Part shown: one piece after another, positions 18,772 through 29,185 of the stretch
How the letters are laid out: each line of letters starts with the position of its first letter
Position numbering within the stretch: position 1 is the stretch's first letter
NCBI GenBank assembly: GCA_000158135.1
Contig: DS999531.1
Coordinates: 898,132 to 962,131, forward strand
DNA: 64,000 bases
Direction of reading: 5' to 3'
Origin: Rhodobacteraceae bacterium KLH11
GTDB lineage: Bacteria; Pseudomonadota; Alphaproteobacteria; Rhodobacterales; Rhodobacteraceae
Translations under genes and position numbers: made by a program
Notes under the pieces: generated by a model
Seen by the model: the letters and a program-made list of their open reading frames with translations, nothing else
Told to the model about the DNA's origin: nothing
The model's database searches: none

Positions 18772-19059
18772 ATGCTGTCGCTGATCCAAATCCTGTTGCT
18801 GATCCTGGACATTGTCTGGTTCATCATTCTGGCCCATGTGATCATGAGCTGGCTGATCAACTTTCAGGTTCTGAACCTGCACCAGCAACTGGTCGCACAA
18901 ATCTGGTACGGTCTGAACCGTTTGTTAGAGCCGATTTACGGCCCGATCCGCCGCATCCTGCCCAATATGGGCGGGCTCGACCTGACCCCGCTGGTGGTGC
19001 TGATCGGGGTCTACGCGCTGCGGATCGTCCTGATCAACAATGCGGTCTATTTCTACTGA
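18772..19059 (+). CDS. YggT family membrane protein
   Basis: Small integral membrane protein, 95 residues, with two hydrophobic blocks separated by LNRLLEPIYGPIRRILPNMGGLDLTPLVV, the YggT signature. Family members have been linked to osmotic stress and to cell or plastid division, but the molecular role is unsettled. ACGGAGG lies just before the ATG at 18772, which decides the start; a longer in-frame reading from 18676 is not credible. It lies 78 bp upstream of recQ on the same strand. Confidence 0.9.
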   Translation: MLSLIQILLLILDIVWFIILAHVIMSWLINFQVLNLHQQLVAQIWYGLNRLLEPIYGPIRRILPNMGGLDLTPLVVLIGVYALRIVLINNAVYFY

Positions 19060-19137
19060 CCTCTTGTTCACCAAATCTTAGTATGTGATGGTCCTGTCAT
19101 AAGAGCAGATAAACCATAAAACAGGGCCACCCCGCAG

Positions 19138-21177
19138 ATGTTCGACTCCGCACCCCTGCTGCGCGATGTCTTTGGATTCGACGCCTTCCGCCCCGGGCAG
19201 GAAGAGATTGTCGATGCCGTCACGGCAGGCGAAAACGTGCTGGCGATTATGCCAACGGGCGGGGGGAAATCTCTATGTTTTCAACTGCCCGCACTGCTGC
19301 GCGACGGGGTGACCGTGGTGATTTCCCCTCTGATCGCCTTGATGCGCGATCAGGTGCGCGGGCTGCAGGAAGCAGGTGTTGAAGCGGGGGCCTTAACTTC
19401 GGGCAATACCCAGGAAGAAACCGATGCGGTGTGGGAGGCGTTGGAGGCGGGGCGGCTCAAACTTCTGTACATGGCCCCGGAACGTCTGGCTGCCGGATCG
19501 GCCCTGGGCATGTTGCGACGGATCAATGTCAGCCTGATCGCCGTGGACGAGGCGCATTGCGTCAGCCAATGGGGCCACGATTTCCGCCCCGATTACCTGC
19601 GGATCGGAGAGCTGCGGCGCGCCTTGGATGTACCCTTGGCCGCGTTTACCGCCACGGCCGATGCGGAAACGCAGGATGAGATCGTCCAGAAACTGTTTGA
19701 CGGCTCCGCTCCACGCAAATTCCTGCGCGGGTTTGACCGGCCCAATATTCATCTGGCCTTTGCAGCCAAGGACGGGCCGCGCAAACAGATCCTCGATTTC
19801 GCAGCCGCTCGCAAAAGCCAATCCGGCATCGTCTATTGCGGCACCCGCAACAAGACCGAGGCGCTGGCGCAGGCTCTGCGCGCCGAAGGGCACAGCGCCT
19901 GTCACTATCACGGCGGGATGGAGGCCGAAGATCGCCGCATCGTCGAAACCCGGTTCGCGCGCGAGGATGGGCTGATCGTTGTGGCCACCGTGGCCTTTGG
20001 TATGGGGATCGACAAGCCCGACATCCGCTGGGTTGCCCATGCGGACCTGCCCAAATCCATCGAGGCCTATTATCAGGAAATCGGCCGTGCCGGGCGCGAT
20101 GGCGGCCCTGCCGAGACCCTTACCCTGTTCGGCCCCGACGACATTCGCCTGCGCAGATCGCAGATTGATGAAGGGCTTGCCCCGCCGGAACGGCGCATGG
20201 CTGATCACGCGCGATTGAATGCTCTGCTGGGGCTGGCCGAGGCACTGGAATGCCGTCGCCAAACCTTGCTGGGCTATTTTGGCGAACAAACCGCTCGCTG
20301 CGGCAAATGCGATCTGTGTGATACGCCGCCTGAGGTGTTTGATGGCACCACTCCTGTCCGCATGGCCCTGTCAGCGATCCTGCGCACCGAAGAATGGTTT
20401 GGCGCAGGCCATCTGATCGATATTCTTCTGGGGAATGAAACAGATAAAATTCGTGCCCGCCGACATGATGGTTTATCCACCTATGGCATTGGCAAGGAAT
20501 GGTCGCGCCCGCAATGGCAGGCGATCTTTCGGCAGATGATGGGCCATGATCTGATCCGCCCCGACCCCGAACGCTACGGCGCGCTGCGCATGACCGAAGC
20601 CGCCAGACCGATCCTGAAAGGCGAGGCGCAGATCAGTCTGCGTAAGGATACGATTCGCAAAGCCAGTCGCAGGCCAGCCGTCAAAGCGATGGTGGCCGAG
20701 GAAGATGCACCACTGCTGTCAGCACTCAAGGCCAGACGCCGCGCGTTGGCGGAATCAGCGCGGGTTCCGGCCTATGTCATCTTCCCGGATCGCACGCTGA
20801 TCGAAATGGCCGAAAAGCGCCCCGTGACACTGGATGACATGGCCCGGATTGGTGGCGTTGGCGCAAAAAAGCTGGAGCGCTATGGCAATACTTTCCTTGA
20901 GGTGATCGCGGGTGAGGTTGCAGCGGTCCATCCCGCACGCCGCAAACTCGCCGGGCGTGATCATGGTGATATCTACGATCAACTGCTGGCCCTGCAGAAT
21001 GATCTGGCCCGAGGCCCGGATGGGATCGACAAACCCCTCAGCTGCTCGGCTTCGCAACTGGCAAAGGTGGCGCAACTGCGCCCGGATGATGCGCGCGGCA
21101 TGGAACAGGTTCTGGGTGATCGCCGTCACGAAAGGTTTGGCGCGGCGTTTCTGGACCTGCTGCGTCAGGCGGGCTAG
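19138..21177 (+). CDS. recQ: ATP-dependent DNA helicase RecQ
   Basis: 3'-5' DNA helicase acting in RecF-pathway repair and replication restart. The 679-residue protein has, in order, motif 0/I (RPGQEEIVDA, MPTGGGKS), the DEAH box (VDEAHCVSQWGHDFRPDY), the helicase C domain (FGMGIDKPDIRWVAH, QEIGRAGRDG), the RQC zinc site (CRRQTLLGYFGE...CGKCDLC) and a C-terminal HRDC-like domain near residues 525-600. Length fits the family. It is followed 33 bp later by yaaA on the same strand. Confidence 0.97.
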   Translation: MFDSAPLLRDVFGFDAFRPGQEEIVDAVTAGENVLAIMPTGGGKSLCFQLPALLRDGVTVVISPLIALMRDQVRGLQEAGVEAGALTSGNTQEETDAVWEALEAGRLKLLYMAPERLAAGSALGMLRRINVSLIAVDEAHCVSQWGHDFRPDYLRIGELRRALDVPLAAFTATADAETQDEIVQKLFDGSAPRKFLRGFDRPNIHLAFAAKDGPRKQILDFAAARKSQSGIVYCGTRNKTEALAQALRAEGHSACHYHGGMEAEDRRIVETRFAREDGLIVVATVAFGMGIDKPDIRWVAHADLPKSIEAYYQEIGRAGRDGGPAETLTLFGPDDIRLRRSQIDEGLAPPERRMADHARLNALLGLAEALECRRQTLLGYFGEQTARCGKCDLCDTPPEVFDGTTPVRMALSAILRTEEWFGAGHLIDILLGNETDKIRARRHDGLSTYGIGKEWSRPQWQAIFRQMMGHDLIRPDPERYGALRMTEAARPILKGEAQISLRKDTIRKASRRPAVKAMVAEEDAPLLSALKARRRALAESARVPAYVIFPDRTLIEMAEKRPVTLDDMARIGGVGAKKLERYGNTFLEVIAGEVAAVHPARRKLAGRDHGDIYDQLLALQNDLARGPDGIDKPLSCSASQLAKVAQLRPDDARGMEQVLGDRRHERFGAAFLDLLRQAG

Positions 21178-21210
21178 ATAGCGCGGGAACGGCAAGCGAA
21201 GAGGACGGAT

Positions 21211-21981
21211 ATGCTGGTAGTGATTTCCCCGGCCAAGCGGCTGGACTGGGCAGAACGGGATGTGGCGGTCACGCAACCAGATTTCCAGAACGATGCCATC
21301 CGCCTCTCGAAAACCGCGCGCAACCTGACCTTGGGCGATCTGAAAAAGCTGATGGATCTGAGCGATGATCTGGCCCGCCTGAATCGGGATCGGTACCGGG
21401 CCTTCGCGGACGCTCCGAATGCGGAGACGACGCGACCTGCCGCGCTGGCTTTTGCGGGTGACACCTATCAGGGGCTTGAGGCCGCCTCGTTGGACGCCGA
21501 GGAAATGGCCTGGGCGCAGGACCATCTGCGCATATTATCCGGGCTTTACGGTGTATTGCGCCCGTTGGATGCCATTCAGGCCTATCGGCTGGAGATGGGC
21601 AGCAAGCTGAAAACCCGCCGGGGCAAAAACCTGTATGAATATTGGCGTGACCAGTTGAGCAAGGCGTTGAACACGCAGGCTGAAGAGACGGGAAGCGAGA
21701 TTCTGGTGAACTGCGCCAGTCAGGAATATTTCGGCGCGGTTGATCTGAAGGCGCTGAAGCTGCGTGTTGTCACGCCGGTTTTCATGGAAGACAAAAATGG
21801 CACCCCGAAGATCGTGAGCTTTTTTGCCAAGAAAGCACGCGGCGCGATGGCGCGCTATATCATCCAGCATCGGCTGACTGATCCCGGCGGCCTGCTGGAT
21901 TTTGACACTGGCGGGTATGAATACAGCGCGGATCTGTCAGAAGAAAACAAACCTGTCTTTGTGCGCCCCTACGGCGCCTGA
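21211..21981 (+). CDS. yaaA: Peroxide stress protein YaaA (DUF328)
   Basis: 256 residues. It carries the YaaA opening (MLVVISPAKRLDW), the PAALAFAGDTYQGLEA block, ILSGLYGVLRPLDAIQAYRLEMG and the C-terminal NCASQEYF and KNGTPKIVSFFAKKARGAMARY. In E. coli YaaA lowers free intracellular iron during hydrogen peroxide stress and is OxyR-controlled; whether that holds here is inference. AAGAGGA precedes the ATG. It probably shares a transcript with recQ. An intergenic hairpin element follows the gene. Confidence 0.95.
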   Translation: MLVVISPAKRLDWAERDVAVTQPDFQNDAIRLSKTARNLTLGDLKKLMDLSDDLARLNRDRYRAFADAPNAETTRPAALAFAGDTYQGLEAASLDAEEMAWAQDHLRILSGLYGVLRPLDAIQAYRLEMGSKLKTRRGKNLYEYWRDQLSKALNTQAEETGSEILVNCASQEYFGAVDLKALKLRVVTPVFMEDKNGTPKIVSFFAKKARGAMARYIIQHRLTDPGGLLDFDTGGYEYSADLSEENKPVFVRPYGA

Positions 21982-22017
21982 ATACCATCTTTATGAGCGG
22001 TGGACATGCCTGACAGG

Positions 22018-22077
22018 GCGGAGCGAGGGGCCAGCCCCTCGCGCTCCCCGGGATATTTATGGCCAGATGAAGAGATC
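22018..22077. repeat. Roseobacter-type intergenic element, copy 2
   Basis: GCGAGGGG (22023-22030), loop CCAG and CCCCTCGC (22035-22042) form a perfect 8-bp stem. It is followed by GGGATATTTATGGCCAGATG and AAGAGAT, which aligns with the copy at 13275-13327. It lies between the convergent stops of yaaA and the histidine kinase and may serve as a bidirectional terminator. Confidence 0.5.
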
Positions 22078-22103
22078 CGGGAGACTGTGACTCAGAGACC
22101 GCT

Positions 22104-24317
22104 TTAACCTGCAGGTTCAATATCTTCGATGATCGGGCATGCGCCATCCGGGCGGTGCTGAAGGATCATGTCGTGGATCAGTTTCTTGTGCAGCGGTTTG
22201 GTCAGATAATGATCCAACCCTGCGGCCAGAATCCCCTGATCATCCCCGGCCATGGCATGCGCGGTCAGGGCAACAACCGGGGTTCGCCGATTGGTTCCTA
22301 TTTCGCGCCGCCGTATCTCTGCCGTGGCTTCCTTGCCGTCCATCCCGGGCATGGAAATATCCATGAAGATCAGGTCCGGGGCAAACGTATCGAATGTTTC
22401 AACCGCCTCAAGCCCGTTGCAGACGAAGCGCAGATCGATGTTCAGATCCTTGGTCATCTTTTTCAGGATCAGCTGATTGGTTCGGTTGTCTTCCGCTGCC
22501 AGAACACGCATCTGCCTTTGATCCGGTGAGACCTGTTTCTGCGCTTTTGGCCTGGTGTCACGCTCTTCCCGGCGGTCGGGGTTGAATACGGGGGCACCCA
22601 GGGCCTGTAGCCGCGAATAGAGCTCGGCACGCGGAATGGGTTTTTGCAGCACACCGTCAATCAAACGATGTGCCGGATCGACATGGATGGCACCGGGGCT
22701 GGAGGACATCACCACAACCGGCAGATCACCCCACCCTTTGTCGCGCAGGGTGGTGGCAAGTTCCAGGCCATCCATGTCAGGCAGGTCGTGATCGCACAAA
22801 ACAAGATCGATGCTGTCATCCAGCAGCGACAGCGCCTCGGCCCCGGATGAGCAGACCGATACCCGCGATCCGAGGCGGCCAAGCTGCTTGGTCAGGATGG
22901 CCCGGTTCACGGCCAGATCCTCGACCAACAGCACGTGGCGCAGTTGATCGGCCAGATCAGGCGGGGCCGGTTGCGGACCCTCTGCCGTTGGCAGCGAAAT
23001 ACGGAAGCCAAAGCATGAGCCGCGGCCCACGTCACTTTCCACCCAAACGGTCCCCCCCATCATGGTGATCAGGCGCTTGGTGATCGCCAGCCCTAAACCG
23101 GTGCCTTCAAACTGACGGTTTTGTGCATCCTCGATCTGATTGAACTCACCAAAAATATGGGCGATCTTGTCTGCCTCGATACCAATGCCGGTATCTTCAA
23201 TCGCCACATGGATATCGCAGCTTTGCGCAGATGCGTCAGGCACACCGGTGACGCGGACCAGCACGTGACCCTGCGCGGTAAACTTGACCGCGTTGCCCAC
23301 AAGGTTGGTCAGGATCTGCCGGATACGGCCCGGATCACCGACGAAAAGCGTTGGCAGGAACAGGTCATAATCCACCAGCAGGGTCAGCCCTTTGTCGCGC
23401 ACGCTGGGTTGGAGCAGCATTGCGACTTCGAGAATACAGCGTTCCAGATCGAACTGTTCGGGGTGCAGGGTCAGCTTGTCGGCCTCGATCTTGGAATAGT
23501 CCAGAACATCGTTAATGATGACCAGCAGCGCCTCGCCCGAATTGCGGATTGTACTGATATAGAGCCGCTGTTCCTCGTTCAACGGGGTCTCGGTCAGCAG
23601 CTCGGTCATACCAACGATACCGTTCATCGGCGTGCGGATTTCATGGCTCATATTGGCCAGAAAGGCGGATTTGGCGCGATTCGCAGCCTCGGCACGTTCG
23701 CGGGCGGCGTTCAGCTCGGCCTCATGCCGCACTGTCGCGGTAATGTTGAGCGCGAGGCTAAGCACATCGCCACCATGGCCACGCTGATCAATCAACCGGA
23801 TATACTGACCATTCCAAAGCTGAATCACCATCGGTTCCGGATGTGGTTGTGCCCAGCGGTCCAGCATGCGGGCTAACCAATCTTCGGTCCGGTCGGCACC
23901 GATATCCACGATCCCCTCGCAGGTCAGGATTTCCAGAAGACGCGGATAGGTGATGCCCGGTGCCACCTCTTCCAGCCCGTCAAACACGCTCAGATAGGCG
24001 GCATTGGCGCCGATCAGGGTATTGTTGCCATCAAAAAAGGCAAACCCGTCCGGGATGGTCTGGATCGAATGCCACAGGCGGCGTTCGGCCACTTCGATCT
24101 TGGCATGGGCCATTGTCAGATCGGATTTGACCTTTTCGTTTTCATCCCGAACCGTCGCCACTTCGGCCTGAGTTTCATCGATCTGGCGTGTCAGGGCGAT
24201 GGCGTGGCGGCCCAGTTTACGGTTAGCTGCCGAAAGTTCGGCCTGTTTGAGATGCAACAGGCGTTCCGCAGCCAGACGCGCGCGCCGTTCCTGTGCCAGT
24301 TTTTCTGCAAGGCTCAT
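22104..24317 (-). CDS. Hybrid sensor histidine kinase with PAS-like domain and two receiver domains
   Basis: Probably cytoplasmic or peripheral signalling kinase, 737 residues, without membrane segments. In order: an N-terminal coiled coil (residues 1-80, [20 protein letters not shown]), a PAS-like domain ([22 protein letters not shown]), the phospho-acceptor H-box [15 protein letters not shown], and HATPase_c boxes ([24 protein letters not shown]). Two receiver domains follow: [11 protein letters not shown] with DHDLPDMDG, and [11 protein letters not shown] with [10 protein letters not shown]. The ATG at 24317 begins the coiled coil; an ATG at 24350 is possible. No response-regulator partner is adjacent. 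The signal sensed is unknown. Confidence 0.9.
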   Translation of the reverse strand: MSLAEKLAQERRARLAAERLLHLKQAELSAANRKLGRHAIALTRQIDETQAEVATVRDENEKVKSDLTMAHAKIEVAERRLWHSIQTIPDGFAFFDGNNTLIGANAAYLSVFDGLEEVAPGITYPRLLEILTCEGIVDIGADRTEDWLARMLDRWAQPHPEPMVIQLWNGQYIRLIDQRGHGGDVLSLALNITATVRHEAELNAARERAEAANRAKSAFLANMSHEIRTPMNGIVGMTELLTETPLNEEQRLYISTIRNSGEALLVIINDVLDYSKIEADKLTLHPEQFDLERCILEVAMLLQPSVRDKGLTLLVDYDLFLPTLFVGDPGRIRQILTNLVGNAVKFTAQGHVLVRVTGVPDASAQSCDIHVAIEDTGIGIEADKIAHIFGEFNQIEDAQNRQFEGTGLGLAITKRLITMMGGTVWVESDVGRGSCFGFRISLPTAEGPQPAPPDLADQLRHVLLVEDLAVNRAILTKQLGRLGSRVSVCSSGAEALSLLDDSIDLVLCDHDLPDMDGLELATTLRDKGWGDLPVVVMSSSPGAIHVDPAHRLIDGVLQKPIPRAELYSRLQALGAPVFNPDRREERDTRPKAQKQVSPDQRQMRVLAAEDNRTNQLILKKMTKDLNIDLRFVCNGLEAVETFDTFAPDLIFMDISMPGMDGKEATAEIRRREIGTNRRTPVVALTAHAMAGDDQGILAAGLDHYLTKPLHKKLIHDMILQHRPDGACPIIEDIEPAG

Positions 24318-24383
24318 AGATGGGTTTCCCGCGATGTTCTGCGACAGCATCGCGGGAGAGCGTGAAAAAGTGCTTAAATCGCG

Positions 24384-26426
24384 CTAGCGCCGCCCCTCGC
24401 GCAGCCAACCGGCCAGCAGGAAACCACCGGCGAGCAGCAGCACAAGCCAGGGTGGCAACAATCCGGCCTGAGTGACATCGCGGGTTTCATAGGCGTCGCG
24501 TGGCGTCAGCCCGATCCAGCCCCGGCCCGCTGCTGGCCGACCGGCACGGACATCGCGGATTGAGGGCAAGCCGTCTTCGATCCGGATGGCACCACCGCGC
24601 AGGCTGGCCAGAGCCGGGCTCAGAATCTCATCGGTGGCGATTGTCCGTTCAAATTCTTTGGGAGCGGCAGGGCCAAGGCCGATCACCGCCGAATGCGCGC
24701 CTTCTTCAAGGCGATACAGGCCAATTTCAGGGCCGAAATACTGCGCCTCGAACCGACCGGGCGAGACCTCGTTCAGCGTGAGGTCCAACGTTTCGCCGTT
24801 AGGGCGGGTGACGGTAACGGGCCCAACCTCATCCTCAAGTGTCTGACGGATGATGCGCATCGACTGACCGTTGGCTTCGGCCCACAGCGCTTCTTCTGCA
24901 AGCTCGGGTTCTTTCATCAGCCAATGGGCGAGCCTGCGCAGCAGTTCCAACTGCGGGCCGCCGCCTTCGAATCCCCGGCTCCACAGCCAGGCGTGATCTG
25001 AGGCAAGCAGGGCAACGCGCCCTTCGCCAACGCGATCCAGAACCAGCAGCGGGCGTTCGTCAACGCCGGTCATCAGCAGATCACCGGATTCTTGCCTGAC
25101 ATCGATCTGGCGCAGCCAGGCACCCCATGTTTCAGCATCACCCAGATCAGTGGTCACCGGGTGGCGCTGGCCCAGATCCGTGACAGTCGGGACAAAGCGT
25201 TCTTCGAACACCCGCGCACTTGGTTTTGCAGGCAGAACCGGGCCAAGCGGGGATCGGAACAGGCTATCGGCAGTGGCGAAATCGGGGCCCGCGGCGATCA
25301 GAACCGCACCACCATTGACGATATAGTCGCCAACATTATCCAGATAGATAGCAGGCAGGATGCCGCGCCGCTTGTAGCGGTCAAAGATGATCAGGTCGAA
25401 ATCATTGATTTTTTCCAGAAACAATTCGCGGGTCGGAAAGGCGATCAGTGACAGCTCATCCACCGGCACGCCGTCCTGTTTTTCGGGCGGGCGCAGGATG
25501 GTGAAATGCACCAGATCAACGGAACTGTCGGATTTCAGCAGGTTACGCCATGTGCGCCCGCCCGGATGCGGCTCGCCCGAGACCAGCAGAACACGTAGCC
25601 GATCACGCACACCGTTCATCTGGATCAGGGCGGTATTGTTGCGGTCGGTCAGCTCACCTTCGGCCTGCGGAACCGTGAACTGGATGACGTTGCGCCCGCC
25701 ATGGGGCAGCGTGACCGGCAGTTCCACATCCATGCCGATGGGAATGGTGAACTGTTCGGGCTCGGCCCCGTCGACCGAAATCTCAAGCGGAGCGGTTGCG
25801 ACACCTGCGGGGGCCGCGCCGGTATCCTCAACCCGCAGGGTCAGGGTGACTGGCTCTCCGATAATCGCGAAGGCGGGGGCGTTGCGCACGATCAGGCGCC
25901 GATCCCAGTCTGCGGCACGGCCCGTTTGCAGCAGATGCATCGGGGCGGGCAGGTCGGGGGCCTGTTCGGCGTCATGCACGATCCCGTCCGAGATCACGAG
26001 GATACCGGCAATGCGCGCGCGGGGCTCTTCCGCCAGCGCGGCGTTCAGGGCAGCCATGACCTGTGTGCCTTCATCCCCCTCTCCGTCACCTACGGGGATG
26101 CGGCGCAACTCGGTATTGTCACGCGATTCGATCTCGGCTGCCAGCAGGTCGGCGGTGCGGCTCGTCTGATCCGCACGGTCCGAGAGCGTCTGGCTGGCGC
26201 TCTCATCCTCCAGCATCAGCACGATGTCGGTCAGCGGCGCGCGGTCTTCGGTCTGATAGACCGGACCCGCAAGCGCAGCCAGGACCACCACGGCCGCCAG
26301 CCCGCGCAAAGCCCAGCCCATCAACCCGCGCCAGAGTGCCAGAACAATCCCGGCCAGAGCAATCGCAGCCACGACAGCCAGCACGGGCCACGGGATCAGC
26401 GGATCAAAGATAACGGTTCCTGTCAT
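24384..26426 (-). CDS. Membrane protein with VWA-like and glutamine-amidotransferase-like regions, MoxR-cluster partner
   Basis: 680 residues. Two membrane helices at the N-terminus are followed by a VWA-like domain (VLMLEDESASQ with a DxSxS-type metal site, and GILVISDGIVHD). A class I glutamine-amidotransferase-like fold follows (near residues 280-400, DLIIFDRYKRRG), and a C-terminal helix (LLPPWLVLLLAGGFLLAG). It starts on an ATGA overlap with the BatA-DUF4159 gene. Proteins like it accompany MoxR and DUF58 genes, which are thought to form chaperone or envelope-assembly modules; the function here is inference. Most of it would be periplasmic. Confidence 0.8.
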   Translation of the reverse strand: MTGTVIFDPLIPWPVLAVVAAIALAGIVLALWRGLMGWALRGLAAVVVLAALAGPVYQTEDRAPLTDIVLMLEDESASQTLSDRADQTSRTADLLAAEIESRDNTELRRIPVGDGEGDEGTQVMAALNAALAEEPRARIAGILVISDGIVHDAEQAPDLPAPMHLLQTGRAADWDRRLIVRNAPAFAIIGEPVTLTLRVEDTGAAPAGVATAPLEISVDGAEPEQFTIPIGMDVELPVTLPHGGRNVIQFTVPQAEGELTDRNNTALIQMNGVRDRLRVLLVSGEPHPGGRTWRNLLKSDSSVDLVHFTILRPPEKQDGVPVDELSLIAFPTRELFLEKINDFDLIIFDRYKRRGILPAIYLDNVGDYIVNGGAVLIAAGPDFATADSLFRSPLGPVLPAKPSARVFEERFVPTVTDLGQRHPVTTDLGDAETWGAWLRQIDVRQESGDLLMTGVDERPLLVLDRVGEGRVALLASDHAWLWSRGFEGGGPQLELLRRLAHWLMKEPELAEEALWAEANGQSMRIIRQTLEDEVGPVTVTRPNGETLDLTLNEVSPGRFEAQYFGPEIGLYRLEEGAHSAVIGLGPAAPKEFERTIATDEILSPALASLRGGAIRIEDGLPSIRDVRAGRPAAGRGWIGLTPRDAYETRDVTQAGLLPPWLVLLLAGGFLLAGWLREGRR

Positions 26427-29185
26427 TGCCCCAGCCTATCCAGAAGGGCGGGCACATGGACCTGATCGGATTTGTAGTTCCCGGTCAGCACATGCATCAC
26501 CAGATTGACACCAAAACGATGGGCGAGTTCGCGCTGCCGCTCACCCGCGTAACCGCGCCCGACGGGCAACAGCGCCTGCCCGTTGCCGTCCACCGCCCAG
26601 GCCCCGGCCCAGTCATTGCCGCCGATCACCACTGGCGTCACGTTGTCGTTGAGATTGCGGAACGGCATCCCCTCGATCTGTTCGGCATCCGGTGGCGCGG
26701 CTTCGACCCAGACCTCGGTGCCGGAATAGCGGCCGGGGAAATCCTGCAACAGATAGAAGGTGCGGGTCAGTACATGGTCACGCGGAACAGGCTCTAACGA
26801 AGGGATATTCAGCGGCCCTGCCAGCTGCTGCAATTTACGCCCATTGGGGCTTGAGGCCCCGAAACCGGCGATATCCGCATCGCGGGTATCAAACAGGATC
26901 ATCCCGCCTGACCGCAGATAAGCGTTGAGCTTGGCATAGGCCTCGGCCGAAGGTTGCGGCTGATCGGGCGTGATCGGCCAATAAAGCAGCGGGAAGAACG
27001 CAAGCTCATCCCGTTCGAGATCAACACCGATCGGATCAGCAGGTTCGACAGATGTGCGATAATGCAGTGTCTGTACAAGCCCACGCAGCCCCGCCAGCGC
27101 GATCTCGTCCACCTGAGCGTCCCCGGTCAGCACATGGGCCAAAACCAGCTCCTGCGTTGCATTCAGCGCGAGATCGGTATCGTCAGGTGCCTGCGCCTTT
27201 GCATCCGGCACGATCAGAAGCGCCCCCAATGCCACCGCCGTTGCACGCGCAAGACCCAGACGCCCGGAAAGTGCCAGCGACGCGATCACATCAATCGTCA
27301 GCAGCACGAGGGCGAGGCTCAGCAACAGGCCCGCCAGCGGCGTTTCGGCGCTGGTCTCCTGCCCCCGGATCGGAACATCTGCGGGCCAGATCGGGGGCGA
27401 CAACACGGTATCTTCCGCCAGCACATTCCGTGCCAGTTTCTGCTTGCCGCTCTCGTAAAGCCCCGGACGCAGGTCGGGCCCGATCTGGCCCGAGACCAGT
27501 TCGACCCCATCAACCCCGGCCAGCGTTCCCGCATCGGTCAGAGTGCCAAACCCGTCCAAAATCTGAACCGGTTCCCACACTGTGCCCTGCATCTGCGCCT
27601 CTTGCCGCGATTTGGCCGCCGACGCGACGGCCAGCCGGTCGAGCATTTCGACAAACAGGCCGGATAGCGGCAGGCTGGACCATTCCGCATCCGCCGTGAC
27701 ATGGAACAGCACCACCTGCCCCAGCCCCAGCGCCTTGCGCGTCACCAAAGGTGTACCATCGGACAGAGACGCAATCACGCGATCGGCCAGATTAGGGTCT
27801 GGTTGCGCCATGACCTGAGTGGTCACCGACACATCCCCGGGAATTTCCAGGCCATAGAATGGCGAGGTCTCAGGGAACGGAGCCAGCCCCTTCGCCTCGC
27901 CCCAACTCATCGCGCCGCCGACCGAGCGCCCGCCGCTGCGCAGGCGGACCGGCAGCAGGGCATCCTCGGTATCGCGCCCCAGATCGCTGGCCGCCATGCG
28001 CGGACCGGCAAAGCGCAGCAACAGGCCACCCTGTTCGACCCACTCGATCACCCCGGCCTGTTCGCTATCTGACAGTTTGGCCACATCCGCCAGCACGATC
28101 ACATCCGGGTTGGCGGGCAAGACTTCGGCCAGACCGCCTTCGACGAAATCGGCGGTCGGGATCAGAACCTGCGTCAGGTAATGCAGCGGCGACAGCAGCT
28201 CCAGCCCTTCGCGATTCAGCGTTCCGGCGATCAGTGCCACCTCACGTCGGCGCAAGCTGTCATCTGTCAGGGTCACAGCCCCGGCTGAACGTTCACCCTG
28301 AAGCTCGAACCGGGTAATCCGGGCACGCAGTTCCGAGGGCAGCGCCAGATCGATTTGGGCCTGTGCAGAGCCGCTTTCGAACTCCAATTGCGTGGATTGC
28401 AGCACGCGCATCGCGCCTGCCGGATCGCGGCCCTGCGCCAGAACAGTGACAGTCTGTGCCGGCCCCGGATTGGCACGCAGAACGCTGAGCTGGATTGCCC
28501 CGTCCTGATAAGTGGCGGGCAGGATTGCAGTCACAGGTGCAGCGGATTGGTAAACCGTCACACCCCCGCGCGCCTGCAAGGCCGAGATCAGGCGGTCATG
28601 CCCGCCAAACGACAGCCGGTCGCTGAACCAGTGGGTGTCAAAGCCGCCATCAACCTGATCCAACGCGGCCAGTGTCTGGTCAATCTGCGCCTCTGTGGGT
28701 TGCCAGGGCGCCGGTGTCAGCCCGGGCAGACGGCCACGCCACGCTTCGGCAGCCTGAAACACGGTCGGCTCAGGCTCTGTCAGGCGCAGGATCGAGACGG
28801 GGCGGCCCGCGCGACCGGCCTCGGTCAACTGCGCGTCAATCTGATCGAGCGTCGAAGACCAGCGTGTCGCACCCGCCCAACTGGCATCCAGCACCAGCAA
28901 CAACGGCCCTGACCCGGTTTCATCCCGTGAAGGGTTCAGCACCGGCCCCGCCAGCCCGATGATAATCGCCGCCGCCGCCAGCATCCGCAGCAGCAACAGC
29001 CACCATGGCGTGCGGTCCGAAACGCTTTCGTCATCCTTCAGGCCAAGCAGCAGGGTGACCGCCGGGAACAGCCTTCGGATCGGCGCAGGGGGAACGGCGC
29101 GCAGGATCAGCCACAGGATGGGCAGCGTCAGAAGCCCCAGCAGCAGCCACGGCGCGCTAAAGCCGATGCCCGCCAGAACCGTCAT
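26423..29185 (-). CDS. BatA-like membrane protein with C-terminal DUF4159 domain
   Basis: 920 residues. The N-terminus matches the aerotolerance-regulator BatA region (PWLLLGLLTLPILWLILRAVPPAPIRRLFP, then a second helix at LRMLAAAAIIIGLAGPVL). A VWA-like region follows (LLLVLDASWAG), a long periplasmic stretch, another helix near residues 645-690, and a C-terminal DUF4159 domain (residues about 700-920, beginning ALNATQELVLAHVLTG). The ATG at 29185 overlaps the DUF58 stop (ATGA); residues upstream in frame are spurious. It is co-translated with its neighbours. The exact role is unknown. Confidence 0.85.
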   Translation of the reverse strand: MTVLAGIGFSAPWLLLGLLTLPILWLILRAVPPAPIRRLFPAVTLLLGLKDDESVSDRTPWWLLLLRMLAAAAIIIGLAGPVLNPSRDETGSGPLLLVLDASWAGATRWSSTLDQIDAQLTEAGRAGRPVSILRLTEPEPTVFQAAEAWRGRLPGLTPAPWQPTEAQIDQTLAALDQVDGGFDTHWFSDRLSFGGHDRLISALQARGGVTVYQSAAPVTAILPATYQDGAIQLSVLRANPGPAQTVTVLAQGRDPAGAMRVLQSTQLEFESGSAQAQIDLALPSELRARITRFELQGERSAGAVTLTDDSLRRREVALIAGTLNREGLELLSPLHYLTQVLIPTADFVEGGLAEVLPANPDVIVLADVAKLSDSEQAGVIEWVEQGGLLLRFAGPRMAASDLGRDTEDALLPVRLRSGGRSVGGAMSWGEAKGLAPFPETSPFYGLEIPGDVSVTTQVMAQPDPNLADRVIASLSDGTPLVTRKALGLGQVVLFHVTADAEWSSLPLSGLFVEMLDRLAVASAAKSRQEAQMQGTVWEPVQILDGFGTLTDAGTLAGVDGVELVSGQIGPDLRPGLYESGKQKLARNVLAEDTVLSPPIWPADVPIRGQETSAETPLAGLLLSLALVLLTIDVIASLALSGRLGLARATAVALGALLIVPDAKAQAPDDTDLALNATQELVLAHVLTGDAQVDEIALAGLRGLVQTLHYRTSVEPADPIGVDLERDELAFFPLLYWPITPDQPQPSAEAYAKLNAYLRSGGMILFDTRDADIAGFGASSPNGRKLQQLAGPLNIPSLEPVPRDHVLTRTFYLLQDFPGRYSGTEVWVEAAPPDAEQIEGMPFRNLNDNVTPVVIGGNDWAGAWAVDGNGQALLPVGRGYAGERQRELAHRFGVNLVMHVLTGNYKSDQVHVPALLDRLGQ

